Assembly (NCBI GenBank): GCA_040902745.1
Contig: JBBDWR010000013.1
Span: 62,001-126,000, forward strand
DNA from: JBBDWR01 sp040902745
Lineage (GTDB): Bacteria; Actinomycetota; UBA4738; HRBIN12
Length of the DNA: 64,000 nucleotides
Direction: 5' to 3'
Within the stretch, counting starts at the first letter, position 1. Each line of letters begins with the position of its first letter. Positions 1 to 8,131 of the stretch are shown in pieces. The position numbers and the translations under genes are program-made. A model generated the notes under the pieces. That model was not told the DNA's origin and ran no database searches. It was given only the letters and a program-made list of their open reading frames with translations.

Positions 1-897
1 TACACCGACACGAACACGCTCGCCCTGTTCGGATCGCTGAGCGTGCAAGACAAGGCGGCGTTTCCCTTCGATTCGGCGATCGTCGACTGGAAGTACTACC
101 TGATCGACGTGCACTGCCCGAGTGTGACGAAGTCGCTGCGACAGTTGTCGACGAAGAAGCGCACACCGTCGGTACAGATCACCGAACGCGAGGAGCCGGT
201 GCTCGCCGTGTTCGACATGGAGGGGACGATCATCAGCTCCAACGTTGTCGAGTCCTACGTCTGGACCCGGATGGCCGACCTCGAGTGGGCGGACTGGCCC
301 AAGGAGCTCGTCGACGTATTCGGCCGGATCCCCGGATACCTGATGGCCGACAGACGTGACCGCGGCGAGTTCCTGCGCACGTTCTTCCGTCGCTACGAGG
401 GAGCCTCGGTCGAAGGGGTCCAGGAGCTGATCGACCACCACGTGGCGGAGTTCATGCTGCAGAAGACGAGTGCCGCCGCGATCCGCCGGATCCGCGAGCA
501 CCGTGCTGCCGGACATCGGACGATCCTGCTGACTGCGGCCGCCGAGATCTTCATCCGCTCGCTCGCCCCGCTGTTCGACGAGCTCGTCGGCGCGGAGTTG
601 GCGGTGCGCGACGGGCGATACACGGGCTTCATGGCGACTCCGCCGCTGGTCGGCGAGGCTCGGGCGGCCTGGTTGCGCCGGTACGCCGAGGACAACGGCG
701 TCGATCTGAAGTACTCGTACGGGTACGCGGACAGCCACTCGGATCTGCCCTTGTTGCGCGCGGTCGGAAACCCGGTCGCCGTCTCCCCCGACTCCGCTCT
801 GCTCCGCATCGCCCGCAAGCGGCGGTGGCCGGTGGAGGAGTGGACGATGAGCACGGGCATGCCGCGGGTTCGCTTCCCGAAGCCGGCGTTCCGATGA
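1..897 (+). CDS. C-terminal part of fatty acyl-CoA reductase / HAD-IB phosphatase fusion (5' partial)
   Basis: The reading frame is already open at base 1, so the gene starts outside the window. The first 50 or so residues resemble the end of the FAR_C domain of NAD(P)H-dependent fatty acyl-CoA reductases (FDSAIVDWKYYLIDVHCPSV). An HAD-superfamily phosphatase domain follows: motif I FDMEGTI, motif II LLTAAAE and motif III YADSHSDLPLL. In motif I the usual second aspartate (DxD) is Glu. In this family the HAD part is a cytosolic phosphohydrolase fused to lipid-modifying enzymes. The next genes (alcohol dehydrogenase, LarA-like, PlsC, TetR) run in the same direction and suggest a shared role in fatty acid, aldehyde or glycerolipid metabolism. 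A GTG at 43 is possible but would cut into the FAR-like part, so I treat the gene as partial. Confidence 0.8.
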   Translation, partial: YTDTNTLALFGSLSVQDKAAFPFDSAIVDWKYYLIDVHCPSVTKSLRQLSTKKRTPSVQITEREEPVLAVFDMEGTIISSNVVESYVWTRMADLEWADWPKELVDVFGRIPGYLMADRRDRGEFLRTFFRRYEGASVEGVQELIDHHVAEFMLQKTSAAAIRRIREHRAAGHRTILLTAAAEIFIRSLAPLFDELVGAELAVRDGRYTGFMATPPLVGEARAAWLRRYAEDNGVDLKYSYGYADSHSDLPLLRAVGNPVAVSPDSALLRIARKRRWPVEEWTMSTGMPRVRFPKPAFR

Positions 898-914
898 GGG
901 GGTGCTGAACGAAG

Positions 915-2117
915 ATGGCGATCCAGCTCGAGCTCTACCGCAGTGCTCCCCGCTATCTCGCCGAACGCGCGCTCTCCGGTCGTGTGCCGGGCGTCGTGAC
1001 GAGCCCCGTCGCGCCGTTGCGGCTCGCTACGGCGAAGGACCCGAACGTGCCCGGTCCCGGATGGGCACCCGTCAAGCCGCTGCTGTCGGGGATCTGCGGT
1101 TCGGATCTCGGGACGATCTCGGGGAAGGCCTCCTTCTACTTCTCGGCGCTGGTGTCGCTGCCGTTCGTGCTGGGTCACGAGATCGTCGGGGAGTTGCAGG
1201 AGGACTGCGACGATCTGCCGGCCGGGGCCCGCGTCGTGATCGAGCCGGTGTTGTCGTGCCTGGCCAGGGGTGAGGATCCGCCGTGCCCGAACTGCGCGGT
1301 CGGCCACCGCGGACGGTGCGACCGTGTGACCGTCGGCCACGTCTCGGCGGGGCTGCAGACCGGCTACTGCAAGGACACCGGCGGCGGGTGGAGCCGGTCA
1401 CTGGTCGCCCACCGGTCCCAGTTGCACGCGGTGCCGGATGAGCTGCCCGACGAGAGCGCCGTGCTGATCGAGCCGCTCGCGTGTGCGATCCACACCGCGC
1501 TGCGCGCCCGCGTGCAGCCCAACGACGACGTCCTAGTCGTGGGAGCAGGCACGGTAGGTGCCCTCGTGACCTACGCGTTGCGCGAGCTCACTCCGGCGGG
1601 TCGCATCATCGTCGTCGCCAAGTACGCGAAGCAGCGTGAGCTGGCGGCGCGCATGGGAGCGTCGGAGGTGATCGGTCCGAAGGAGGCGACGAACGCGGTT
1701 CGTCGCTCGTCCCACACGATGAAGCTGACGCCCGAACGCGGAGCGGCGTTCTTGCTCGGGGGTGTCGACGTCGCGATCGAATGCGCGGGATCCGCCGGCG
1801 GACTCGACACGGCGCTGCGGACCACCAAGGCGGGGGGCCGGGTCGTCCTGTCGGCGATCCCGGCGACCGGCGTCGATCTCACACCGGTTTGGTTCCGAGA
1901 GCTCGAGGTACTCGGTGCCTACACGGGCGGTGTCGAAACGATCGAAGGGGAACAGCGCGGCACGTTCGACCTCGCGCTCGACCTCGCACAGCGCGCTCCG
2001 CTCGAGGGCGTGGTGGGAGCCCGGTATCCGCTGCGCCGTTGGCGCGAGGCGATCGATCACGCACTCGCGGCCGGCAAGCTCGGCACGTCCAAGGTCGTCT
2101 TCGAACCCAACGCCTGA
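915..2117 (+). CDS. Zinc-dependent alcohol dehydrogenase (MDR family)
   Basis: This 400-residue protein has the medium-chain dehydrogenase layout. The catalytic GroES-like domain carries GICGSDLG (first zinc Cys) and a conserved LGHEIVGE (zinc His/Glu). A cysteine-rich structural-zinc loop follows around residues 115-135 (CLARGEDPPCPNCAVGHRGRC). The nucleotide-binding fold contains VVGAGTVGAL. The family oxidises alcohols or reduces aldehydes with NAD(P); the substrate cannot be read from sequence. ATG at 915 lies 17 nt after the preceding stop, and the following gene starts 28 nt after this one ends. Beside a fatty acyl-CoA reductase, a long-chain alcohol/aldehyde substrate is a reasonable inference. 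Confidence 0.9.
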   Translation: MAIQLELYRSAPRYLAERALSGRVPGVVTSPVAPLRLATAKDPNVPGPGWAPVKPLLSGICGSDLGTISGKASFYFSALVSLPFVLGHEIVGELQEDCDDLPAGARVVIEPVLSCLARGEDPPCPNCAVGHRGRCDRVTVGHVSAGLQTGYCKDTGGGWSRSLVAHRSQLHAVPDELPDESAVLIEPLACAIHTALRARVQPNDDVLVVGAGTVGALVTYALRELTPAGRIIVVAKYAKQRELAARMGASEVIGPKEATNAVRRSSHTMKLTPERGAAFLLGGVDVAIECAGSAGGLDTALRTTKAGGRVVLSAIPATGVDLTPVWFRELEVLGAYTGGVETIEGEQRGTFDLALDLAQRAPLEGVVGARYPLRRWREAIDHALAAGKLGTSKVVFEPNA

Positions 2118-2145
2118 GAAGCGTCAGAGAAAGGGAGGAACAGCC

Positions 2146-3732
2146 GTGCCCAGACCAGGTTTCGTTTTGGAGGTGGACGAGCGCACGCCGCCGCTGCTCG
2201 TCAACGAGGGCGAGGGGTTCCGCCTGCAGTCCTTTCCGCTGGGTTCTCGGGTCGTCTACTCGCCCGATCCCTTGCCGGGGATCCGCGACGTCAACGCCGC
2301 GATCCGTCACGCGTTGCTGCACCCACACGGGATGGACCCGCTCCCCGAACTGCTGACGGCCGGGATGAAGCTGACGATCGCCTTCGACGACATCTCGATC
2401 CCGTTGCCCCAGATGGTTCAGCCGGACATCCGACAGCGGATCATCGAGCACGTCGTCGAGATGGCCGCGAGCAAGGGGGTGACCGACCTCAAGCTGGTGG
2501 TTGCGAACGCGCTGCATCGTCGGATGACCGCTGACGAGATCAAGCGTGCCGTGGGGGAGCGGGTGTTCCGCAGCTTCTGGCCCAACGACCTGGGCAACTT
2601 CGACGCCGAGGACAAGGAGAACCTGGAGTTCGTCGGGACCACCGACCAGGGCGAAGAGGTGGAGATCTCCAAGCGCGCGGCGGAGTCGGACCTGATCGTG
2701 TACGTCAATGTGAACCTGGTCGCGATGGACGGCGGTGACAAGTCGGTCCCGATCGGCCTCGCCGGCTACCGGAGCCTGCGCCATCACCACAACGTGCATA
2801 CGATGTTGCATTCCCGCTCGTACATGGACCCGCGGCCCGGCCACTCCGCGATCCACGACTCCGCGCGCCGTATGGGCGACGTGCTCCGCAGCAACGACAT
2901 CAAGATCTTCAACATCGAAACCACGCTGAACTCCGAGACGTTCCCCAAGGAGCTCGACTTCCTCAACAAGCGGGAGTGGGAGTGGTCGCTGAAGGACCAG
3001 GCGCTGATGCTCGGCGCGCGCAAAGCGAACGAGATGGCGCCGCCGAGGATCCGGCGCGAGGTGTTCCGGCGGATCGAGGCCCCGTACAAGATCACCGGGA
3101 TCAACGCGGGAGCGACCCTCGAGGTGCACGAGCGAACGCTCGCGAAGCTTCACGAGCAGCAGCTGGTCGAGGTCGAAGGACAGAGCGATGTCGTGGTATT
3201 CGGCCTGCCATACGTGTGCCCCTACAACGTCAACTCGATCATGAATCCCATCCTGGTGCACTGCCTCGGGCTCGGGTACCTGTTCAACATGTATCGCAAC
3301 AAGCCGCTCGTGCGACCCGGCGGCGCGGTGATCATGTTCCACCCGGTGCCGTGGGAGTTCCACCAGATCCATCACCCGAGCTACATAGACTTCTTCGAAG
3401 AGGTGCTCGCCGAGACGACCGATCCCAGCACGATCGAGTCCAAGTTCGAGCAGCGCTACGCCGAGGACCCCTGGTACATCCATCTGTACCGGAACAGCTA
3501 CGCATACCACGGCGTCCATCCGTTCTACATGTGGTACTGGGGCGCACACGGCCGCGACTACGCGGGCGACGTGATCGTCGTCGGAGGCGACCGGCGCACA
3601 TGCGAACGGATGGGCTATCGCGTTGCCGGCACGTTCCGCGACGCGTTGGAGATGGCTTCCGACACGGTGGGTCGCTCGCCGTCGATCACCTACTTCCACG
3701 CGCCGCCGCTCGCGATCGCGGACGTGCGATGA
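2146..3732 (+). CDS. LarA-like (DUF2088, lactate racemase N-terminal domain) protein
   Basis: A 528-residue protein starting at GTG 2146, with a good ribosome site (aagggagga) just upstream; the open frame runs further 5' but only as antisense-like sequence over the dehydrogenase. The N-terminal half contains DDISIPLP, matching the DD-T-P-P signature of the nickel-pincer lactate racemase LarA, followed by ALHRRMTADE, where His124 fits the first catalytic histidine of LarA. No larB/larC/larE cofactor genes lie nearby. The protein is longer than LarA (about 425 residues). It could be a racemase/epimerase-like enzyme for a different 2-hydroxy acid, or a LarA-fold protein of other function; I would not name a substrate. 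It ends 10 nt before plsC. Confidence 0.7.
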   Translation: MPRPGFVLEVDERTPPLLVNEGEGFRLQSFPLGSRVVYSPDPLPGIRDVNAAIRHALLHPHGMDPLPELLTAGMKLTIAFDDISIPLPQMVQPDIRQRIIEHVVEMAASKGVTDLKLVVANALHRRMTADEIKRAVGERVFRSFWPNDLGNFDAEDKENLEFVGTTDQGEEVEISKRAAESDLIVYVNVNLVAMDGGDKSVPIGLAGYRSLRHHHNVHTMLHSRSYMDPRPGHSAIHDSARRMGDVLRSNDIKIFNIETTLNSETFPKELDFLNKREWEWSLKDQALMLGARKANEMAPPRIRREVFRRIEAPYKITGINAGATLEVHERTLAKLHEQQLVEVEGQSDVVVFGLPYVCPYNVNSIMNPILVHCLGLGYLFNMYRNKPLVRPGGAVIMFHPVPWEFHQIHHPSYIDFFEEVLAETTDPSTIESKFEQRYAEDPWYIHLYRNSYAYHGVHPFYMWYWGAHGRDYAGDVIVVGGDRRTCERMGYRVAGTFRDALEMASDTVGRSPSITYFHAPPLAIADVR

Positions 3733-3742
3733 GGGGGACCCG

Positions 3743-4648
3743 ATGACGTCGTTCAGAGACGAGCTCTCCGATCTCGCCAAGGGATTCCGATGGGGCCGCC
3801 GCCCGTTGACGCCTGCCGACGCGCAGGCGCACACACCGGAGAGGACCGCTTGGGAATTCCCGACCGCGTGGGCGCGCACGAAGGCCGGGGTCGACGCGCG
3901 CGAGACGATCCTCGACTTCCTGATGCGCCCGCTGCTGTGGTCGCAGACCTCGCCCGTGGTCCACGGCACGGACAACCTCGACGGACTCCAGGGCCCGGTG
4001 CTCTTCGTGTCGAACCACTCGAGTCATCTGGATGCGACGCTGATCATGACGACGCTCCCCTCGAGATGGAAGCGCCGAACTGCCGTGGGAGCGGCCAAGG
4101 ACTACTTCTTCGATGTCTGGTGGCGACAGGCGTTCACGGCGTTGGTCTACGGCGGGTTCCCGATCGATCGCACGGGAGGCGGCAAGGGCACGGCGACCGC
4201 ACGCGATCTGATCGAGGAGGGCTGGAGCATCGTTGTGTTCCCCGAGGGTGCGCGCTCGCCCGACGGCTGGATGCAGCGGTTCCGGCACGGCACCGCCCGC
4301 ATGGCGATCGAGTTCGACGTGCCGATCGTGCCGATCGGGATCCGGGGCGCGTATCAGGCGATGCCGAAAGGGAGGTTCTGGCCGAAGCCCGGCCGGCCAC
4401 CGATCTCCGTGCGCTACGGGCGGCCGATCGCTCCCCAGCCGGGTGAGAGCCATCAGGACCTGTCGCGACGCATGGTCCAGGCCGTCGCGTTGCTGCACGA
4501 CGAGGATCGGTCGAGCTGGTGGGACGCATTGCATCGCGCGGAACACGGGGAGACGCCGAGCCTGACCGGCCCGCAAGGTCCGCGGTGGGTACGCAACTGG
4601 GAGAGTTCGCGTCCCCTTCCCCGCCGCAAACGGACCACGTGGCGCTGA
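3743..4648 (+). CDS. 1-acyl-sn-glycerol-3-phosphate acyltransferase family protein (PlsC-like)
   Basis: A 301-residue membrane-associated acyltransferase. It carries the catalytic block I NHSSHLD (N-H-x4-D) and block III VFPEGARSPDG, a variant of FPEGTRS. The family transfers an acyl chain from acyl-ACP or acyl-CoA to lysophosphatidate or related acceptors. ATG 3743 follows a G-rich ribosome site (gaggggga) and is 10 nt after the LarA-like stop, so translation is probably coupled. The gene closes the enzyme part of the 5' cluster and precedes its probable TetR regulator. The substrate is inferred only at the family level. Confidence 0.88.
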   Translation: MTSFRDELSDLAKGFRWGRRPLTPADAQAHTPERTAWEFPTAWARTKAGVDARETILDFLMRPLLWSQTSPVVHGTDNLDGLQGPVLFVSNHSSHLDATLIMTTLPSRWKRRTAVGAAKDYFFDVWWRQAFTALVYGGFPIDRTGGGKGTATARDLIEEGWSIVVFPEGARSPDGWMQRFRHGTARMAIEFDVPIVPIGIRGAYQAMPKGRFWPKPGRPPISVRYGRPIAPQPGESHQDLSRRMVQAVALLHDEDRSSWWDALHRAEHGETPSLTGPQGPRWVRNWESSRPLPRRKRTTWR

Positions 4649-4670
4649 GGGACGTGGAGCGCACCACGAC

Positions 4671-5282
4671 ATGAGCCGCACGGGCGGGGAGAAGCGACGC
4701 CGGTCGATCGTCGAGGAGGCGATCCGCTGTTTCGGTCGCGACGGCTACAACGCCACCAGCCTGGATACGGTCGCGAAGGCGGTCGGGGTCCGCAAGCAAA
4801 CCCTCCTCTACTACTTTCCCAACAAAGATGCGCTGTTGGAAGCGTGCCTGACCGCGGCGGGAGCCACCGTCGGCGAGGCGATCACCGTGGCTCTCGAGCA
4901 AAAGCAGACGCCGGAGACCAAGGCGGAGGCCGTTGTCCACGCGGTGTTCGAGTTGGCCAAAGAGTTCCCCGAGTTCCCCATGTTCGTGCGCGAGGCGAGT
5001 CGTCTGGGTCCGGATGCGTTCGATCGCTTCTCCAAGGTGCTCGAACCGATGCGCGAGCGAGCGGTCGCCTTCCTCGAGGCGGGCATGGATGAGGGCAACA
5101 TCCGAAAGCAGGATCCCGCGATGCTGCTGTTCACCCTGTACACCGCGGTGATCGGTTACCTGACCGAGGCGAGCGTGCTCAATGCAGTCGTCGGTCCGGG
5201 CAAGAGCCGGGCATCGCTGCGTCGCCGTGAGAAAGAGGTCGTCTCCTTCGTCCGTGCCGCGCTTGCTCCCCCAGCGGCGTAG
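4671..5282 (+). CDS. TetR-family transcriptional regulator
   Basis: A 203-residue protein with a classical TetR N-terminal helix-turn-helix (residues about 10-55: AIRCFGRDGYNATSLDTVAK, then LLYYFPNKDALLEACL) and an all-helical C-terminal ligand-binding domain without an assignable ligand. ATG 4671 is 22 nt after plsC in the same direction, so it is probably the last gene of the cluster and may repress it. It meets the next gene tail-to-tail with only 7 nt between the stop codons. Confidence 0.9.
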   Translation: MSRTGGEKRRRSIVEEAIRCFGRDGYNATSLDTVAKAVGVRKQTLLYYFPNKDALLEACLTAAGATVGEAITVALEQKQTPETKAEAVVHAVFELAKEFPEFPMFVREASRLGPDAFDRFSKVLEPMRERAVAFLEAGMDEGNIRKQDPAMLLFTLYTAVIGYLTEASVLNAVVGPGKSRASLRRREKEVVSFVRAALAPPAA

Positions 5283-5289
5283 GCGTTGA

Positions 5290-5577
5290 TCAGGCCGTTC
5301 GCGGCGAGCGCTGCGACAGGAAGATGACCAGGATCGCGCCGAGCACGAAGGCGATGTCGCCGGCGATCATGCCCACCGAGAGCGGGAGGAACGGGTCGTC
5401 GAGCCCAGAGCGCTGCTCGAGCACGGGCAGGGACGCGATCATCACGGCGAAGCCGAACGCGACCGACAGCAGGAGCGTTGACAGCCAGCGGAGCCAGAGG
5501 CTCGGTCGCAAGGCGACGAGCGTCACGAACGCCACGCCGGTACCGAGCACGCTGATCAGCGGGATGTAGGTCGTCAC
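5290..5577 (-). CDS. Small three-helix membrane protein of unknown function
   Basis: I place the start at GTG 5577 (VTTYIPLISVLG), giving 95 residues; the frame extends 22 residues further upstream but those are polar and unlike a membrane protein start. Three hydrophobic segments are visible (about residues 4-24, 30-55 and 62-88), ending in a short basic tail. I do not recognise the family. It lies between the TetR gene (convergent) and rpsD (upstream, same strand, about 100 nt away) and could be co-transcribed with rpsD or independent. Confidence 0.5.
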   Translation of the reverse strand: MTTYIPLISVLGTGVAFVTLVALRPSLWLRWLSTLLLSVAFGFAVMIASLPVLEQRSGLDDPFLPLSVGMIAGDIAFVLGAILVIFLSQRSPRTA

Positions 5578-5673
5578 GCCTCGAGCATGCCCAGTCGCGG
5601 CGTGGGGGGAAAGTGTCGAGGACCGATCGTGACGAGACCGCAACGGTTCCGTCGAACGGCTGCAACGAGTGGG

Positions 5674-6276
5674 CTAGGAGTAGTACTCGATGATGAGCCG
5701 CTCCTCTACCTCGACCGGCAGCGGGATCTCGGTGCGCGCCGGCACGCGGGAGAGGGTTCCCTGCAGCTGATCCTTGTTCCTATAGAGGTAGGTTGGCGGC
5801 TCGGGGGTGATCTCGATGGCCTCGCGGACCGAGACGAAGTTCTTCGCCTTGCCCGAAACCTCGATCGTGACGCCTTCTTTGACCCGGGCGCTGGGGACAT
5901 CGACCCGGCGTCCGTCGAGGAGCACGTGTCCGTGGGACACGAGCTGGCGTGCCTGGCGCATGGTGAGCGCGAAGCCCAATCGCAGGACCACGGCGTCGAG
6001 CCGGGTCTCGAGCTGAAGGATCAGCTCCTCGCCGGTGACTCCCTTGGAGCGGCTGGCCTTGTCGTAATAGCGACGCATCTGCGCCTCGTTGACCCCGTAG
6101 ATCGCACGGAGCTTCTGCTTCTCGAGCAGCCGGACCTGGTATTCGGAGAACCGTTTGCGGCCCCGCCCGTGCTGGCCCGGTGGGTAGGGTCGCTTGTTGG
6201 ACGGGCAGTTGGGTCGCCCGCACAAGGGCGCCCCGACGCGCCGACACATCCGATGAGCTGGTCCGGTCTTCTGCAT
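5674..6276 (-). CDS. rpsD: 30S ribosomal protein S4
   Basis: The 200-residue product is S4, a primary 16S rRNA-binding protein of the small subunit. It shows the RPYPPGQHGRGR segment, YYDKASRSKGVTGE, and an S4 RNA-binding domain (LDAVVLRLGFALTMRQARQL, then VSHGHVLLDGRRVDVPS), ending EYYS. The N-terminal zinc site has an unusual ligand set: H-x2-C (His8, Cys11), then C-x4-C (Cys19, Cys24). ATG 6276 is not preceded by a Shine-Dalgarno; a TAGTCT box lies 10 nt upstream, so the transcript may be nearly leaderless. The gene stands alone rather than next to rpsM, rpsK and rpoA. The open frame continues far upstream, but that part is antisense to the next gene. Confidence 0.97.
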   Translation of the reverse strand: MQKTGPAHRMCRRVGAPLCGRPNCPSNKRPYPPGQHGRGRKRFSEYQVRLLEKQKLRAIYGVNEAQMRRYYDKASRSKGVTGEELILQLETRLDAVVLRLGFALTMRQARQLVSHGHVLLDGRRVDVPSARVKEGVTIEVSGKAKNFVSVREAIEITPEPPTYLYRNKDQLQGTLSRVPARTEIPLPVEVEERLIIEYYS

Positions 6277-6432
6277 AAGAGGAGAGAGACTACCAACGGG
6301 CCACCAGAGCGACCCGTGTGACCCGCAGAGGGTACCAAGCAGTTGCCCTTGCTGACCTGCGGCAACGTGCTCAGCTCGGGGCATTCCGCGACGCCGGGTC
6401 GCTGCCGGGCAGCGGGTAGCATCCGCAAAGAG

Positions 6433-7350
6433 ATGAGTGACGGATGGAGCGATCGGGCCGTCGGAAGCGTCCTCGGGTTGGCCCTGGGGGATGCCCTCGG
6501 GGCTCCGTTCGAGTTCCGCCGCGCACACGAGATCCCCTCGCCGCTCCCCGCCTTCGAGCATCCATGGCTGGGTCTTCCCGCAGGAACCACGACCGACGAC
6601 ACGGCGATGGCCCGCGCGCTGTTGGTGAGCCTGACCGAACACGACGGACTCGACCAGGACGACGTCCTCGACCGCCTGGTCGCCTGGCTGGCAACCGACC
6701 CTCCGGACGTCGGTTCCCTGACGCGTTCGGTGCTCGCGCGGGTTCGCGACGGCGAACGCGCCGCGGCTCGGGCCGTCTTCCAGGAGCGCGGTCCCGAGGT
6801 CTCCGCCGGCAACGGGTCGGTGATGTATTGCGCTCCGCTGGGGGTCGCCTACGCCTACCGTCCCGACGTGCTCCACGAACTCGCTCCGGCGCTCTCGGCC
6901 CTCACCCACTGGGATGATCGGTGCCGGACGGCGGTCACGGCCATCACCCTGGCGATCGCCTCGCTCGTGCGAGGAGATCGGACGGTCGACGCGATCCAGG
7001 GAGCCCTGGTGGCGGTCGAGGATCAGGCCGGCGCGGAGGAACTCGAGTTCCTCGTCGAGGCGATCGGGGAGACCCGGGCGATCGACGGACCGGACATGGG
7101 GTTCTGTCTGTTCACGTCCGGCGTCGCTCTGCAGAGCGCTCTTCGCGAGGAGGACTTCGAGACGGCGACGCGCCGGGTCGTCTCCCTCGGGGGCGACGCG
7201 GACACCAACGCTGCTGTCGCGGGCGCGCTCGTCGGTACCCAGGTCGGTCGCTCGGGCCTTCCTGCCTCCTGGCTTCGACGATTGCAAGACCGGGCAGCGA
7301 TCGAGCGTGAAGCGGAGGCGCTGCTGCCGCTCACTGGCCGCGAGCGCTGA
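6433..7350 (+). CDS. ADP-ribosylglycohydrolase family protein
   Basis: The 305-residue protein has the DraG/ARH fold signatures. Near the N-terminus are GLALGDALGAPFEF and GTTTDDTAMA, whose T-DD coordinates the magnesium pair. Late in the protein is SLGGDADTNAA, the second metal motif. The family removes ADP-ribose from proteins or small molecules in the cytosol; the target here is unknown. ATG 6433 follows a TAGCAT box 10 nt upstream. The gene is divergent from rpsD (156 nt between starts). It has no DraT-type transferase neighbour, so a nitrogenase-regulatory role is not supported. Confidence 0.9.
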   Translation: MSDGWSDRAVGSVLGLALGDALGAPFEFRRAHEIPSPLPAFEHPWLGLPAGTTTDDTAMARALLVSLTEHDGLDQDDVLDRLVAWLATDPPDVGSLTRSVLARVRDGERAAARAVFQERGPEVSAGNGSVMYCAPLGVAYAYRPDVLHELAPALSALTHWDDRCRTAVTAITLAIASLVRGDRTVDAIQGALVAVEDQAGAEELEFLVEAIGETRAIDGPDMGFCLFTSGVALQSALREEDFETATRRVVSLGGDADTNAAVAGALVGTQVGRSGLPASWLRRLQDRAAIEREAEALLPLTGRER

Positions 7351-7425
7351 GCGCTCCGGAAGATGTAACGATGCCGCCGGTCGGGCGACCGAGGTCCAGG
7401 CAACCGCTCGTGAGAGGAGAACGGT

Positions 7426-8082
7426 ATGGCGGAACTCAAGGCCGTGATGCTCAACTGCACCCTCAAGTACCCACCCGAGGTCTCGAACACCGAAGCGCTC
7501 ATGCGCAAGGTGAAGGAATGGTGGGACCGGATGGACGTCGAGACCGAGATCGTCCGGGTGACCGACTACACCGTGCGTTTCGGCGTGAGCTCCGATGAGG
7601 GCAACGGTGACGAGTGGCCGAAGATCCTCGAGAAGATCAAGGCTGCGGACATCATCTGCATCGGCACACCGATCTGGTTCGGGGTCCGCGGCTCGGTCGC
7701 GCAGATGGTGATCGAACGTCTCGATGGCACCTATCAGGAGCGCAACGGCGCCGGGCAGTACCCCCTCTATAACAAGGTCGGGTGTGTCGTCGTCACCGGC
7801 AACGAGGACGGGGCACACGCAGCGGCCGAAACCACCCTGTTCAACCTGACCCACCTCGGATGTGTCGTGCCACCGAACGCCGACACGTACTGGGTGGGCG
7901 ACGCGGGACCGGGTCCGTCCTACATCGAGGCCGGCGGCGAGCAGCACCCCTACACGCAGCGGACCACCCGTTGGATGGCCCACAACGCCGTCCACCTGGC
8001 GCGCATCCTCAAGGCGAACCCGATCCCGGCGGAGGGGAACACCTTGGACGAGGAGTCCGTCCATCTGGCGCACAACGGCTGA
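7426..8082 (+). CDS. Flavodoxin-fold NAD(P)H-dependent oxidoreductase
   Basis: A 218-residue protein with a flavodoxin-like layout: an N-terminal strand and phosphate loop region (MLNCTLKYPPEVSNTEAL), the FMN-contact segment IICIGTPIWFGVRGSVAQMV, and a third flavin-proximal stretch (VVVTGNEDGAHAA). These match the NADPH-dependent FMN reductase/flavodoxin_2-like group, which reduces quinones, flavins or xenobiotics. ATG 7426 is preceded by gagaggaga, a strong ribosome site. It sits between the ADP-ribosylglycohydrolase and the debranching enzyme with no obvious functional link. Confidence 0.8.
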   Translation: MAELKAVMLNCTLKYPPEVSNTEALMRKVKEWWDRMDVETEIVRVTDYTVRFGVSSDEGNGDEWPKILEKIKAADIICIGTPIWFGVRGSVAQMVIERLDGTYQERNGAGQYPLYNKVGCVVVTGNEDGAHAAAETTLFNLTHLGCVVPPNADTYWVGDAGPGPSYIEAGGEQHPYTQRTTRWMAHNAVHLARILKANPIPAEGNTLDEESVHLAHNG

Positions 8083-8131
8083 GCGCGCCTCGTCGTTCCA
8101 GGGGATGATGCTCCACGGCAGCGAGGGGATC

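Noticed and set aside
1879..3975. Long minus-strand open frame (698 codons)
   Set aside because: It lies fully antisense to the dehydrogenase, LarA-like and plsC genes and its protein is biased toward R, H, D, V; a typical GC-rich shadow frame.
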